Assembly: GCA_028687915.1 (NCBI GenBank)
Contig: JAQTZF010000001.1
Coordinates: 124,001 to 188,000, forward strand
Source: Candidatus Daviesbacteria bacterium
Lineage (GTDB): Bacteria; Patescibacteria; Microgenomatia; Daviesbacterales; UBA10151
DNA length: 64,000 nt
Direction: 5' to 3'
Numbering within the stretch: the first letter of the stretch is position 1; each line of letters opens with the position of its first letter. The position numbers and the translations under genes are program-made. The notes under the pieces were generated by a model. That model ran no database searches, had not been told where the DNA came from, and saw only the letters and a program-made list of their open reading frames with translations. Positions 1 through 7,358 of the stretch are shown in pieces.

Positions 1-1
1 A

Positions 2-226
2 ACCCACATTTTTCACCTTAATGGGATTGAATATTCAATTGATACCTGGCCCATGCTTGAACCATACCTGGAAATTGAATCAAGCAGTTTAGAAAAAGTA
101 GCAGAAGGACTAAAACTTTTAAATTTAGAAGGTAAAGATATTGGAGATAAGGATATCAGATCAATTTACCTGGAAAAAAATATTGATTTCCACACATTAA
201 CTGATCTTAAATTTGAGAAAAATTAG
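2..226 (+). CDS. CYTH-domain protein (class IV adenylate cyclase-like), C-terminal part
   Basis: The reading frame is open from the window edge and ends at TAG 224-226, giving the last 74 residues of a protein that starts outside the window. The segment YSIDTWPMLEPYLEIES matches the late strand of CYTH domains (CyaB and thiamine-triphosphatase superfamily), where an LEIE motif binds metal. CYTH enzymes hydrolyse or cyclise triphosphorylated substrates in a beta-barrel tunnel. The substrate cannot be told from this fragment. The call rests on the LEIE motif and the following helix, and the family assignment is moderately sure. Confidence 0.6.
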   Translation, partial: THIFHLNGIEYSIDTWPMLEPYLEIESSSLEKVAEGLKLLNLEGKDIGDKDIRSIYLEKNIDFHTLTDLKFEKN

Positions 227-258
227 CACCACTTGCATTAATGGTGTATGATATATAA

Positions 259-498
259 ATGATGGGAAATTATTTTTATCCAATGTATAACTCAATGTTC
301 TACTGGATGTCTGGCTGGAATCCTTTTATCTGGCTAGCTCCTCTTGCTTTAATAGATTTAATTTTAAAGGGTTTTGCTTTATGGAAAGCAGGTAGAAATA
401 ATCACCTCTATTGGTTTATAGCTTTATTATTTATTAATTCTTTAGGTATTCTTCCGCTTATTTATCTAGTTTTCTTTGAGAAGAAGAATAAGAAGTAA
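259..498 (+). CDS. Small membrane protein, DUF5652-like
   Basis: This 79-residue protein has two hydrophobic segments (about residues 23-40 and 51-73) and a basic C-terminus. The stretch WKAGRNNHLYWFIALLF followed by a second helix is typical of the DUF5652 family found in CPR genomes, whose function is unknown. A -10-like TATGAT at 247-252 ends 6 nt before the ATG, and there is no Shine-Dalgarno sequence. Its 3' end overlaps the convergent methyltransferase gene by 33 nt. An ATG one codon downstream is an equally possible start. Confidence 0.65.
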   Translation: MMGNYFYPMYNSMFYWMSGWNPFIWLAPLALIDLILKGFALWKAGRNNHLYWFIALLFINSLGILPLIYLVFFEKKNKK

Positions 499-1062
499 AA
501 ACTCTTTATTCCCTGCTCCCCCTAAAATTGGTGATTCCATCTCTTCTTGAATCTTAAACCCTAGTTCCTGAATCTTTTTAACTGTTTGATCTTTAATCTC
601 TTCAGATTTTTCTAAAGATAAAACACCTTTAATTAAGTCTTGTTTTGAAGATTCATAATGAGGTTTAAGTAAGGCAATAATCATTCCATCTTCTTTTAAA
701 AATTTCTTCACTACAGGTAAAACCAATTCTAATTTTGTCCAACCAGCATCAATGGTTATTAAATCCACCCTTCGACTTCGCTCAGGGCCTTCGGCCTCTT
801 CTGGCAATTCTTCTAAATGAAGAATATTAGTTCTTTCCATTACCGCTACCCTTGGGTCATTTCGAAGTTTCCAGGCAAACTCTCCGTAAGCTGTATCTAC
901 TGCATAAACTTTTGAGGCACCGTTTTGTAATAAACAATCCACAAACCCACCTGTTGATGAACCAACATCAAGGACAACTTTACCATTCACGTCAACTTGA
1001 AATTGATCTAATGCAGCTTTTAATTTATCCCCACCGCGGGAAACAAAATTAGAGCTGCTCAT
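466..1062 (-). CDS. TlyA/FtsJ-like RNA methyltransferase lacking the S4 domain
   Basis: This 198-residue protein is a Rossmann-fold SAM-dependent methyltransferase. It starts with the hallmark VSRGGDKLKAAL, then the SAM-binding motif VVLDVGSSTGGFVDCLL and the segment VDLITIDAGWTKLELVLP. These features fit the TlyA/hemolysin A family, which 2'-O-methylates rRNA. Canonical TlyA has an N-terminal S4 RNA-binding domain of about 60 residues, and that domain is absent here. A short insertion (EGPERSRR) is encoded by a dispersed repeat at 768-797. The start overlaps the end of the Nudix gene by 14 nt, which suggests translational coupling. The fold is confident; the exact substrate is inferred. Confidence 0.8.
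   Translation of the reverse strand: MSSSNFVSRGGDKLKAALDQFQVDVNGKVVLDVGSSTGGFVDCLLQNGASKVYAVDTAYGEFAWKLRNDPRVAVMERTNILHLEELPEEAEGPERSRRVDLITIDAGWTKLELVLPVVKKFLKEDGMIIALLKPHYESSKQDLIKGVLSLEKSEEIKDQTVKKIQELGFKIQEEMESPILGGAGNKEFLLLILLLKEN
768..797. repeat. Dispersed repeat element inside the TlyA-like gene
   Basis: The stretch begins CCCTTCGACTTCGCTCAGGG and continues with GCCTTCGGCC. It matches the widespread CCTTCGAC...GCTCAGG type of intragenic repeat and encodes the peptide GPERSRR on the gene strand. The outer CCCT and AGGG are complementary, and the GGCCTTCGGCC end can fold on itself. It lies between conserved methyltransferase motifs and keeps the frame open. Confidence 0.55.
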
Positions 1063-1456
1063 ACATCCCCACAGCTTTTTTAAACAAAGTCTTATCGTTT
1101 GAGAAACTTAATTTTTTCAAAGCTTCATCCGGAGTAAACCAACCTGAATCTGAAACTTCCCAATCATGATCTTTAATATCACCTGAAACATATTTCATTA
1201 AATAGATAGTCACAATTTTGAAGATTTCTTCCCCATTTAGAGTATATTTATACTTTGATTGCCCAACAGAATTAATTATTTCTACCTCCACCCCTCCTTC
1301 TTCTTTAACTTCCCGAAGCGCTGCCTGCTTCATTCCTTCTCCTTCATTTGGATGACCTTTAGGAAACCCCCAGGATTTATTGGTTGAATGTTGAGTCAAA
1401 AGAACTTGTCCTTCTTTGTTAAATATAATTCCCCCTGCAGAAAATTCTCTCTTCAT
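1049..1456 (-). CDS. Nudix hydrolase
   Basis: This 135-residue protein carries a full Nudix box, GHPNEGEGMKQAALREVKEE followed by GGV, which fits GX5EX7REUXEEXGU with the metal-binding glutamates intact. The preceding KSWGFPKGH resembles Ap4A hydrolase and MutT-type sanitising enzymes that cleave nucleoside diphosphates linked to another moiety. The substrate is not resolved. The gene is the first of a two-gene unit with the TlyA-like methyltransferase. A TATAAT lies 8 nt upstream of the ATG, between the gene and the tRNA-Ser behind it. Confidence 0.85.
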   Translation of the reverse strand: MKREFSAGGIIFNKEGQVLLTQHSTNKSWGFPKGHPNEGEGMKQAALREVKEEGGVEVEIINSVGQSKYKYTLNGEEIFKIVTIYLMKYVSGDIKDHDWEVSDSGWFTPDEALKKLSFSNDKTLFKKAVGMYEQL

Positions 1457-1478
1457 ATTTTTTAATTATATAGTATAG

Positions 1479-1564
1479 CGGAGGCGGTAGGATTCGAACC
1501 TACGAGGAGCTTTCGCCCCGACAGTTTTCGAAACTGTTTCCTTAAACCACTCGGACACGCCTCC
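1479..1564 (-). tRNA. tRNA-Ser (CGA)
   Basis: On the minus strand the acceptor stem GGAGGCG pairs with CGCCTCC. The anticodon arm ACAGT-TTCGAAA-ACTGT gives anticodon CGA, a long variable arm (GGGGCGAAAGCTCC) is present as in serine tRNAs, and the T arm reads GTAGGTTCGAATCCTAC. The discriminator base is G. The 3' CCA is not encoded. Confidence 0.95.
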
Positions 1565-1569
1565 CCATG

Positions 1570-1642
1570 TGCGCCTGGAGGGGATCGAACCCCCGACTTC
1601 ATCGTCCGCAACGATGCGCTCTATCCACTGAGCTACAGGCGC
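1570..1642 (-). tRNA. tRNA-Arg (GCG)
   Basis: The acceptor GCGCCTG pairs with CAGGCGC. The D arm is GCTCAGTGGATAGAGC, the anticodon arm is CATCG-TTGCGGA-CGATG, and the T arm is GGGGGTTCGATCCCCTC. The anticodon reads GCG, so it would read CGC and CGU. Most bacteria use ACG at this position, deaminated to ICG. CCA is not encoded. It sits 5 nt upstream of tRNA-Ser(CGA) in transcription order, so the two are probably cotranscribed. Confidence 0.93.
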
Positions 1643-1769
1643 AATATGTGAATTTTACAACAACTATACGCTAGAAGCTAATATCTGGACACTTACGTTT
1701 TGGCGAAGTAAAAGGCAAGGTTCTGCGAGCACGAGGTATAATTTTCCTTACCGAAGTACAAGCAGGTCC
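1643..1769. other. Intergenic region between tRNA-Arg and a membrane protein gene
   Basis: No coding sequence is apparent here. On the minus strand a TAAAAT (1652-1657) lies 9 nt before the tRNA-Arg 5' end and probably serves as its -10 box. Nothing else is recognisable. Confidence 0.4.
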
Positions 1770-2324
1770 TTATTTTTGGGGATTTTCTAAGGGAAAATGT
1801 TTTTGTAAGGATGAGGCCCAGGAATCCATTAAATTTTTTGGAGCAATTTCATGAAAAGGTAAATACCTGGCAACCACTTTTTTAATCTCTTCAAGTTGAT
1901 CCTTTTGAATTAAAATAATAAGCTGTCCTGGAAAACGCAGATCAGTTAATACGTTTAATATTTGATAGCCTTCTTTTTCTGAAAACCAAAAACTATTTAA
2001 ATCTGTCCAAAAATAGAAATGGTCTCCAATAGTGATTCCTTGTGTAGATATTTTATATTGCACATCCTCTGGAGGGACAAAAGCTAATACATAAACCATA
2101 AAAGCAAAAGCAAATAATACTCCAATAAAAATATATTCTCTGGCAAAAAAGGAGATCAATATCAGTAAAACAAAAATAATTGCTATTGTGGTAAAAAAGG
2201 ATCTGTCTCTTTTTCTAAAAGGTCTGGAAGGAGCTGTCCAGGTTAAATAAGTTCTCACGGGATCATCATCTAAGTCCCTGATATCATTATTCTTTTCTGA
2301 AGGTTTGTGGTAAAACTCGGGCAT
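1770..2324 (-). CDS. Uncharacterised membrane protein
   Basis: This 184-residue protein is not recognised. Residues 1-40 are polar and basic (PSRPFRKRDRS). Two adjacent transmembrane helices follow at about 42-85, and then a soluble C-terminal domain of about 95 residues (VQYKISTQGITIGDHFYFW...). A short domain after a helical hairpin resembles PH-like domains of small bacterial membrane proteins, but that is only a shape-based guess. On the minus strand a TATAAT lies 8 nt before the ATG. It stands alone between two tRNA groups. Confidence 0.6.
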   Translation of the reverse strand: MPEFYHKPSEKNNDIRDLDDDPVRTYLTWTAPSRPFRKRDRSFFTTIAIIFVLLILISFFAREYIFIGVLFAFAFMVYVLAFVPPEDVQYKISTQGITIGDHFYFWTDLNSFWFSEKEGYQILNVLTDLRFPGQLIILIQKDQLEEIKKVVARYLPFHEIAPKNLMDSWASSLQKHFPLENPQK

Positions 2325-2385
2325 TAAAAATTATTATACAACAGACATGGATTATATATGCTATGTTTGTTACAATTAGCCACAA

Positions 2386-2399
2386 GGAGAGGTCGCATA
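2386..2399 (+). repeat. Partial copy of the tRNA-Ser 5' end
   Basis: The 14 bases GGAGAGGTCGCATA are identical to the first 14 bases of the two downstream serine tRNAs (2450 and 2615). The sequence then diverges and no tRNA fold follows. It looks like a remnant or partial duplication in this tRNA-Ser array. Confidence 0.55.
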
Positions 2400-2449
2400 A
2401 GACATTCCGCCTACGGCAGAAGATCTTGAGCTACTCTCCTCGTAAACTC

Positions 2450-2536
2450 GGAGAGGTCGCATAGTGGCCTAGTGCGAATCGGTGCTAACGATTTGTCGTC
2501 GTAAGACGACCGAGGGTTCGAATCCCTCCCTCTCCG
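2450..2536 (+). tRNA. tRNA-Ser (GCT)
   Basis: The acceptor GGAGAGG pairs with CCTCTCC and the discriminator is G. The anticodon arm AATCG-GTGCTAA-CGATT gives GCT. The variable arm GTCGTCGTAAGACGAC is long, as in serine tRNAs, and the T arm is GAGGGTTCGAATCCCTC. The bases after the discriminator are CCT, so CCA is not fully encoded. Confidence 0.93.
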
Positions 2537-2541
2537 CCTTC

Positions 2542-2576
2542 GATCGCCATAGCGATCTTCGGCGGACACAGTCCGC
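2542..2576 (+). other. Two tandem hairpins between serine tRNA genes
   Basis: Two perfect 6-bp stems follow one another: GATCGC-CATA-GCGATC (2542-2557) and GCGGAC-ACA-GTCCGC (2562-2576). They lie directly downstream of tRNA-Ser(GCT). They may be processing or termination structures, but no T-tract long enough for a confident terminator follows. Confidence 0.45.
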
Positions 2577-2614
2577 TTGTTGTCGCAAAGGAGATTTAAG
2601 ATAATTTATATAAG

Positions 2615-2701
<87 letters not shown>

Positions 2702-2724
2702 AACTTGTTATAATAAAATTAAAT

Positions 2725-2973
2725 ATGTCCACCAAAGACTGGTTTAAACGCGATATAAATACTATTAAAAATTCATTTATATATACTCTTAAAAAATTAC
2801 ACATGATTACATTATTTGCACTGGTATTTTCAGGAATTTTAACTTATTTATATAACGATTTTTCTATTAACAAAATAATTGCTTACACTATTATATTTTT
2901 ACCTATTTCTTTTATTGGGTTTTTTATGGTTCATGTAATCGAAACAAAAGGTTATGATATTGACACTCCCTAA
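2725..2973 (+). CDS. Small membrane protein of unknown function
   Basis: This 82-residue protein has a charged N-terminus (MSTKDWFKRDINTIKN) and two transmembrane helices (about residues 23-45 and 50-72). It is not recognised. The ATG at 2725 is preferred because the frame upstream runs into tRNA-Ser(TGA). A TATAAT at 2709-2714 and a TAAAAT at 2714-2719 lie just before it, so the transcript may be leaderless, or the gene may be read from the tRNA transcript. Confidence 0.55.
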   Translation: MSTKDWFKRDINTIKNSFIYTLKKLHMITLFALVFSGILTYLYNDFSINKIIAYTIIFLPISFIGFFMVHVIETKGYDIDTP

Positions 2974-2988
2974 AGTATGTATCCCTTA

Positions 2989-3681
2989 TTATCTAGCTAG
3001 TGTAATTGCCCAGACTGATTTAGCTCCATTCCTCTTTAATATATAGCAACATTCTTTTAAAGTCGAACCTGTGGTCCAGACATCATCTATTAATAAAATA
3101 TTTGAATTAGGATTTAAGAATTTAGAATTAAAAGAAAAAGCATTTTTGATATTCTTTTTTCTTTCCCAACCTTGTAAACCTACCTGAGGTTTGGTGTGTT
3201 TGGTTCTTTTTAATGCTTCTGTATATTCTAATCCTATTTTTGAAGCTAATATTTTCCCCAAAAGGGCTGATTGATTAAACCCACGCCATTTTTGGCGTTT
3301 AACATATAATGGCACAGGAACTATTATCCAACCCTCTCCTCTATCTTTTTTAATTTCATCAATAAATTGCGGAGTATATTTGGCCCAATATTCAATCATT
3401 AAGTCTATTAAACTTTCTGCAATATCAGACACAAATTTGTACTTTAACTTTTGAATGGCTTTTTTTAATGGAGCCTGATAAATTCCTAGGCTCCACAAAC
3501 CATCCAAACCATATCTTTTTTGACATAAAGGATGAGATTTACCACCAATAGAGTTTTTTTCACAATTTGGACAAACTAAATCTTGTTGCAGGATATTTTT
3601 GATACAAGAATCACAAAAATATGAACCAAATTTACCACACCCACAACATTTCTTGGGAAAAAATAAATCAAAAAAGTTCAT
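2989..3681 (-). CDS. comF: ComF-family phosphoribosyltransferase
   Basis: This 230-residue protein has an N-terminal zinc-binding region with paired cysteines (KKCCGCGKFGSYFCDSC and VCPNC). A type I phosphoribosyltransferase domain follows, ending in the PRPP-binding motif ILLIDDVWTTGSTLKE. The ComF signatures PVPLYVKRQKWRGFNQ and LKRTKHTKPQVGL are present. In Bacillus and Haemophilus ComF/GntX proteins take part in natural DNA uptake. The length matches the family. It stands alone upstream of the tmRNA terminator. The family is certain; a role in competence here is inferred. Confidence 0.92.
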   Translation of the reverse strand: MNFFDLFFPKKCCGCGKFGSYFCDSCIKNILQQDLVCPNCEKNSIGGKSHPLCQKRYGLDGLWSLGIYQAPLKKAIQKLKYKFVSDIAESLIDLMIEYWAKYTPQFIDEIKKDRGEGWIIVPVPLYVKRQKWRGFNQSALLGKILASKIGLEYTEALKRTKHTKPQVGLQGWERKKNIKNAFSFNSKFLNPNSNILLIDDVWTTGSTLKECCYILKRNGAKSVWAITLAR

Positions 3682-3750
3682 ACTTTAATATAAACCAAGT
3701 TTAAAAACACTTAAACAAGACTTTGTGCTTATAAACTAAAATAGAAACCA

Positions 3751-3777
3751 AAAATCCACCCTTAGGTGGATTTTTTT
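3751..3777. terminator. Bidirectional hairpin terminator after tmRNA
   Basis: A 10-bp perfect stem AAAATCCACC / GGTGGATTTT with a CTTA loop is flanked by A and T runs on both sides. It begins 2 nt after the 3' end of the minus-strand tmRNA, so it terminates that RNA. The symmetric tracts would also work on the plus strand. Confidence 0.85.
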
Positions 3778-3778
3778 G

Positions 3779-4164
3779 TGGAGACGAGGGTATTGAACCC
3801 TGTCTGAATCGTTAATTTAATAACATCTACAAGCTTAGCTAATATATTTTTAAGTACTGGTTGTAACCTATTAGCAGGAAAACCAATACTTGATTGAGTC
3901 ATCTTAAACAATTATGGATCAACCAACACCACAATAATAGCAACCTGACTGTTGTACTTATCTTAAGGATTCCGTCAGATGGAGATTACCTTAAAATACC
4001 CTTATGCGGCTAGAGTGTAACCTGGTTGCCCAAGTACACCAAGCGTAAACACTTGGGATGCTAATTTTTCTTTAGCATATTTTTTGAAACCATGTTTTAC
4101 GAATAAGGTTTCCTGTTCGGCTTGCAGTTTTTAAAGTGCCGGTCCGTCGAATCTGTACGTCCCC
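3779..4164 (-). ncRNA. ssrA: tmRNA (SsrA)
   Basis: On the minus strand the RNA starts GGGGACG and soon has the hallmark GATTCGACGG. It ends with the T arm CAGGGTTCAATACCCT and CGTCTCC, which closes the acceptor stem (one G-U pair), plus an A discriminator. CCA is not encoded. After a pk1-like block (GCAAGCCGAACAGG) comes AAAAAATAT and then the probable resume codon GCT (4074-4076). The frame ends GYTLAA and TAA (4002-4004), giving a 24-residue tag that begins AKEKLASQVF. The ending TLAA fits recognition by ClpXP-type proteases. The neighbouring smpB gene supports the call. The resume codon is inferred by alignment with the E. coli AAAAAATAGTC-GCA. Confidence 0.93.
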
Positions 4165-4211
4165 GTGCGTATATAATACCAAATCTGAGGTCAAAAATCA
4201 AATTTATAAGG

Positions 4212-4652
4212 CTAGACCTTACCCCTTAAATCCTGTTCTATTTTTCTGAGTTGATCCCGTTCCTTAATAATTCTTCTCTTATCAAATTCCTTCTTTGATT
4301 TACCCAATCCCAACTCAACTTTAATCATGTTATTTTTTTCATATATGGAAACAGGCACCAAGGCAACTCCTTTGCCGGAAAGCTTACCAATTAGGCTGGT
4401 AATCTGATCCCTGTGTAACAACAGCTTTCTGGATTTAATAGGATCATAATTTTTTATAGGAGCATTTTGATAAGCAGGAATGTTCATATTAATTAAAGAG
4501 ACTTCCCCGTTAATGATTTTGGCGTGGGATTGTCCCATATCTACCCTACCAGCTCTGATAGATTTTACCTCAGGACCAGTTAACTGAATTCCAGCCTCTA
4601 AAGATTCTAAAATATGATAATTGTGTAATCCTTTTTTGTTTACTATTCTCAT
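4212..4652 (-). CDS. smpB: SsrA-binding protein SmpB
   Basis: This 146-residue protein matches SmpB along its full length: NKKGLHNYHILESLEAGIQLTGPEVKSIR at the N-terminus, the OB-fold segment GEVSLINMNIPAYQ and the C-terminal helix KEFDKRRIIKERDQ, which enters the decoding site. SmpB binds the tRNA-like domain of tmRNA and is needed for trans-translation of stalled ribosomes. The gene lies 47 nt upstream of ssrA on the same strand and 12 nt after the PP2C-like gene, so it may be the last protein gene of that operon. Confidence 0.97.
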   Translation of the reverse strand: MRIVNKKGLHNYHILESLEAGIQLTGPEVKSIRAGRVDMGQSHAKIINGEVSLINMNIPAYQNAPIKNYDPIKSRKLLLHRDQITSLIGKLSGKGVALVPVSIYEKNNMIKVELGLGKSKKEFDKRRIIKERDQLRKIEQDLRGKV

Positions 4653-4664
4653 ACAACCCTAGGT

Positions 4665-6494
4665 TCATTTTAAATCCATGGAGAAGATTTTACTACCATC
4701 AAGTAAGAACACCTGCTTCTTTGTTTCATCTACCACAAAATCAATAAATGTAGCAAATTTAGGAGAAGTATATTGTGATAAATAATTACCCTTTTTATCC
4801 ATCACCACTAATCTGTTATTGCCTTTATCCAAAACATATAAGTTTTCAGTATCAGAAGACACAAAGAAACCGGAAACTTCTTTAATTGGTTTATCTAAAT
4901 TAGCATAAGAAAAAAAGTCAGCTATTCCTTGAGTAAATTTAATTATTTCAACTTTATTTTTTAATATCCAAACAGAAGAATCAATTTGCATCTTGATTGA
5001 GTTTTTTAAATCAACTTTACTTGTTAAATACTCTCTTTTATCAGAATACCCTGCTTCTGTAGGCAAGTATTTCCAAACTTGGCCAGAAGATGAAGAAATA
5101 CTGCCTTTATCTAATAAATAGATATTCCCTCCAAAAGCAAATAAATCTGCTATTTGACCCCATCCGGAATCAGACTTAACAGCAGCTGTAACTTTTTTAT
5201 CAGCAGAATCAACCCGAAGTATTCCCTTGTCTTGTGAGAACGCAAAAGCCACATTACCATTTATTGAGGCAAGTCTAGCGTTACCTATCTTATCAGCTCC
5301 AGCCAAAGTTTCCTGAGATTTAGAAGATAAATTAATCTTTACCAAAGCATTATTTTTATTATCTAAAAGCAATAAGTTTCCTGAGGATAAGGATAATGAT
5401 CTTGCAGTAAAATCTTTTTTAATTAAATTTAAATCCAACCAGATAGGAAAATCTGTCACATCATTTGTTTTAGAAATTTCAGGAAAACTGGCGTCAAGCC
5501 TATTTTTAAGGTCTTTTGCCTGAGTATTTCCAGGATCAAGTTTAAATAATTGCTCTAAAGCAGTTCTAGAATTATTTAAACTGGTTACTGCTTCTGCAGT
5601 ATCTGAATCTTTTAAAGCTTGGGCTTTATTGAATTCATCAGTTGCTGTTTGTAAGTAAGCATTAATAGCCTTAGAGTTTTCGCTGCTTTTTTGATTTTGA
5701 AAACCCCTAACTGCACTTATAATAACTATTACTAATAAAACGACTCCAATAACAGCAAAACCTCTTTTGGAGCGAGGTATTAAGTTGGAGAAGGTTCGTT
5801 TAAGACGCCTTCCCAGACTGCGCAGTAAAGCTTTAGTCTTCGCGCCATTCTCTGCAGCCAGAACTGGTGCTACTGGCCTGCTTTCCTCTATAATTCCCTC
5901 TTCTTTAGGAATAGATCTTTCTCTTTCTACCACAATTGCTGCCACCGGATAGTTTTCTGCTTCTGGTAATTTACTTGCTATTTCATCTTCTAAATTTTCA
6001 ATTTCTACTGTCTCAAGTGTTGTTAAATTATCCTGTAAAATCTTATCCAAAGTTTTAGTACACATCATGATGCGGTCCCCTTCTTTAATAATTCCTGAAA
6101 TCACCTGTCCTTCAGAAAGCTCACATAAATCTGTTCTCTTACCATCTCTAACTAAAAAAGCTTCTAAATTTCCACACTGACCTAGTAAATAGAAAAAAGT
6201 ATCAGTTGGCTCTTCCTGAGTAGCAGAAATTAAAATATTTAATTCCAAAGAATCCTTTAAAGAATCTTTAATACCCTGAAAAGTTTCTAAAACCCGGTCA
6301 GTAACATTTAAGCTTGAGGCAAAAAAGGAACTTTCTGCGTCACTTAAGGCTTGACGGGTGCGAGTAAAAGCATCATCAAGGCTTGATGAAATAATAATAA
6401 ACAAATAAAAGTTTTGCTCTGGTTGATAAGAAACCAAAGCAATTGCAGCATCTGTGTCTGAATTTAAGCCAATAATTTTGGCTGTTTTTAGCAT
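4665..6494 (-). CDS. Membrane protein with PP2C-like N-domain and beta-propeller C-domain
   Basis: This 609-residue protein has three parts. Residues 1-190 resemble a PPM/PP2C phosphatase fold (FYLLGQCGNLEAFLVRDGK and VISGIIKEGDRIMMCTK), but the metal-binding aspartates are not evident, so it may be catalytically dead. A transmembrane helix lies at about 245-263. After a helical stretch, residues from about 340 to the end form repeats such as ENLYVLDKGNNRLVVMDKKG, typical of NHL/beta-propeller blades. The arrangement suggests a cytoplasmic sensor-like domain with an external propeller. It is in a minus-strand cluster with small membrane and PH-domain proteins. The function is unknown. Confidence 0.65.
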   Translation of the reverse strand: MLKTAKIIGLNSDTDAAIALVSYQPEQNFYLFIIISSSLDDAFTRTRQALSDAESSFFASSLNVTDRVLETFQGIKDSLKDSLELNILISATQEEPTDTFFYLLGQCGNLEAFLVRDGKRTDLCELSEGQVISGIIKEGDRIMMCTKTLDKILQDNLTTLETVEIENLEDEIASKLPEAENYPVAAIVVERERSIPKEEGIIEESRPVAPVLAAENGAKTKALLRSLGRRLKRTFSNLIPRSKRGFAVIGVVLLVIVIISAVRGFQNQKSSENSKAINAYLQTATDEFNKAQALKDSDTAEAVTSLNNSRTALEQLFKLDPGNTQAKDLKNRLDASFPEISKTNDVTDFPIWLDLNLIKKDFTARSLSLSSGNLLLLDNKNNALVKINLSSKSQETLAGADKIGNARLASINGNVAFAFSQDKGILRVDSADKKVTAAVKSDSGWGQIADLFAFGGNIYLLDKGSISSSSGQVWKYLPTEAGYSDKREYLTSKVDLKNSIKMQIDSSVWILKNKVEIIKFTQGIADFFSYANLDKPIKEVSGFFVSSDTENLYVLDKGNNRLVVMDKKGNYLSQYTSPKFATFIDFVVDETKKQVFLLDGSKIFSMDLK

Positions 6495-6526
6495 AATTAC
6501 TACCTCTGTTTCTGGGCAGTCTTAGA

Positions 6527-6778
6527 TTATCCAAATAGAAAACCAATAAACAAAATTATGATTCCTAATGAGATACCTGAGTGGATTATAGCAAAAGCGC
6601 GAAGGTATGGTGCAACTTCAGTAATTAGAGTATCTGTCATTAAGTTTATTTGTCTGACTACAATTAAACTGAAGATAAAATATAAGAGGCTTAATACTAC
6701 CAACCCACCCTTAACTATAAACCAAACCGTATCCATTGATACCACAGGATTAAAAATAGTACTTTCAAGAGACATCAC
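6527..6778 (-). CDS. Small two-helix membrane protein (DUF5657-like)
   Basis: This 83-residue protein has two predicted membrane helices (about 19-40 and 60-82) joined by the segment VVRQINLMTDTLITEVAPYL. The pattern resembles the small CPR family DUF5657, of unknown function. Its start overlaps the end of the PH-domain gene by 14 nt, which indicates coupling within the operon. A second ATG directly follows the first, so the start could be one codon later. Confidence 0.55.
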   Translation of the reverse strand: MMSLESTIFNPVVSMDTVWFIVKGGLVVLSLLYFIFSLIVVRQINLMTDTLITEVAPYLRAFAIIHSGISLGIIILFIGFLFG

Positions 6779-7340
6779 GACCTCCTTGTGGTTCTACTAA
6801 GGCACGCAAATCCTGAATTCTTTCTGCAACAAAATCAGGATTAGGCACAGATACAAATAAAATTTCCTGAGTATCAGCTGCAGTTTTAATGATTACATCA
6901 CCAAAGTTAAACAAAGAACCAAAAACACCTAAAATATGTGTTTTAACACTTTGCACATCCTCCAAAGTTACCTCGGTTGATGTTTTAGAAAGAAGCGAAG
7001 CCATAGCTACATCAACAATATGGATATTAGTTACTATATAAATATTAAAATACCAATATAAATATTTTTCTAAAATATAAGCAGTCATTAACATGTACCA
7101 CAAAATTACTATTGCCACTACAATATCACTGGGAATTTGAGGTAAAACATTGGTAAAAATGCCATCAAAAGCAGAAAAAACAAAAGGAAAAATAATTCCT
7201 AAAAAAGCAATCACCATCCAGGACAGAGTAGTAAACCAATGCTGACGCAAAAGGATCTCAATGTGTTCATCAGCCTCTTGTTGACCCAATCTAATATTTT
7301 CAGGGTTATCAAAAAGCGCCGGAAACAACTTAAAGTTCAT
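6765..7340 (-). CDS. PH-domain (bPH2) membrane protein
   Basis: This 191-residue protein has two transmembrane helices (about 37-60 and 70-95) followed by a bacterial PH-like domain. The domain starts at YWYFNIYIVTNIHIVDV and contains LEDVQSVKTHILGVFGSLFNFGDVIIKTA, the usual form of YdbS/YdbT-like bPH2 domains. A second member of the family is encoded at 52087-52680. Such proteins are membrane-anchored and poorly understood. It shares an operon with the SpoIID-like and PP2C-like genes. Confidence 0.8.
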   Translation of the reverse strand: MNFKLFPALFDNPENIRLGQQEADEHIEILLRQHWFTTLSWMVIAFLGIIFPFVFSAFDGIFTNVLPQIPSDIVVAIVILWYMLMTAYILEKYLYWYFNIYIVTNIHIVDVAMASLLSKTSTEVTLEDVQSVKTHILGVFGSLFNFGDVIIKTAADTQEILFVSVPNPDFVAERIQDLRALVEPQGGRDVS

Positions 7341-7358
7341 GAAGGAATAATATCATAA

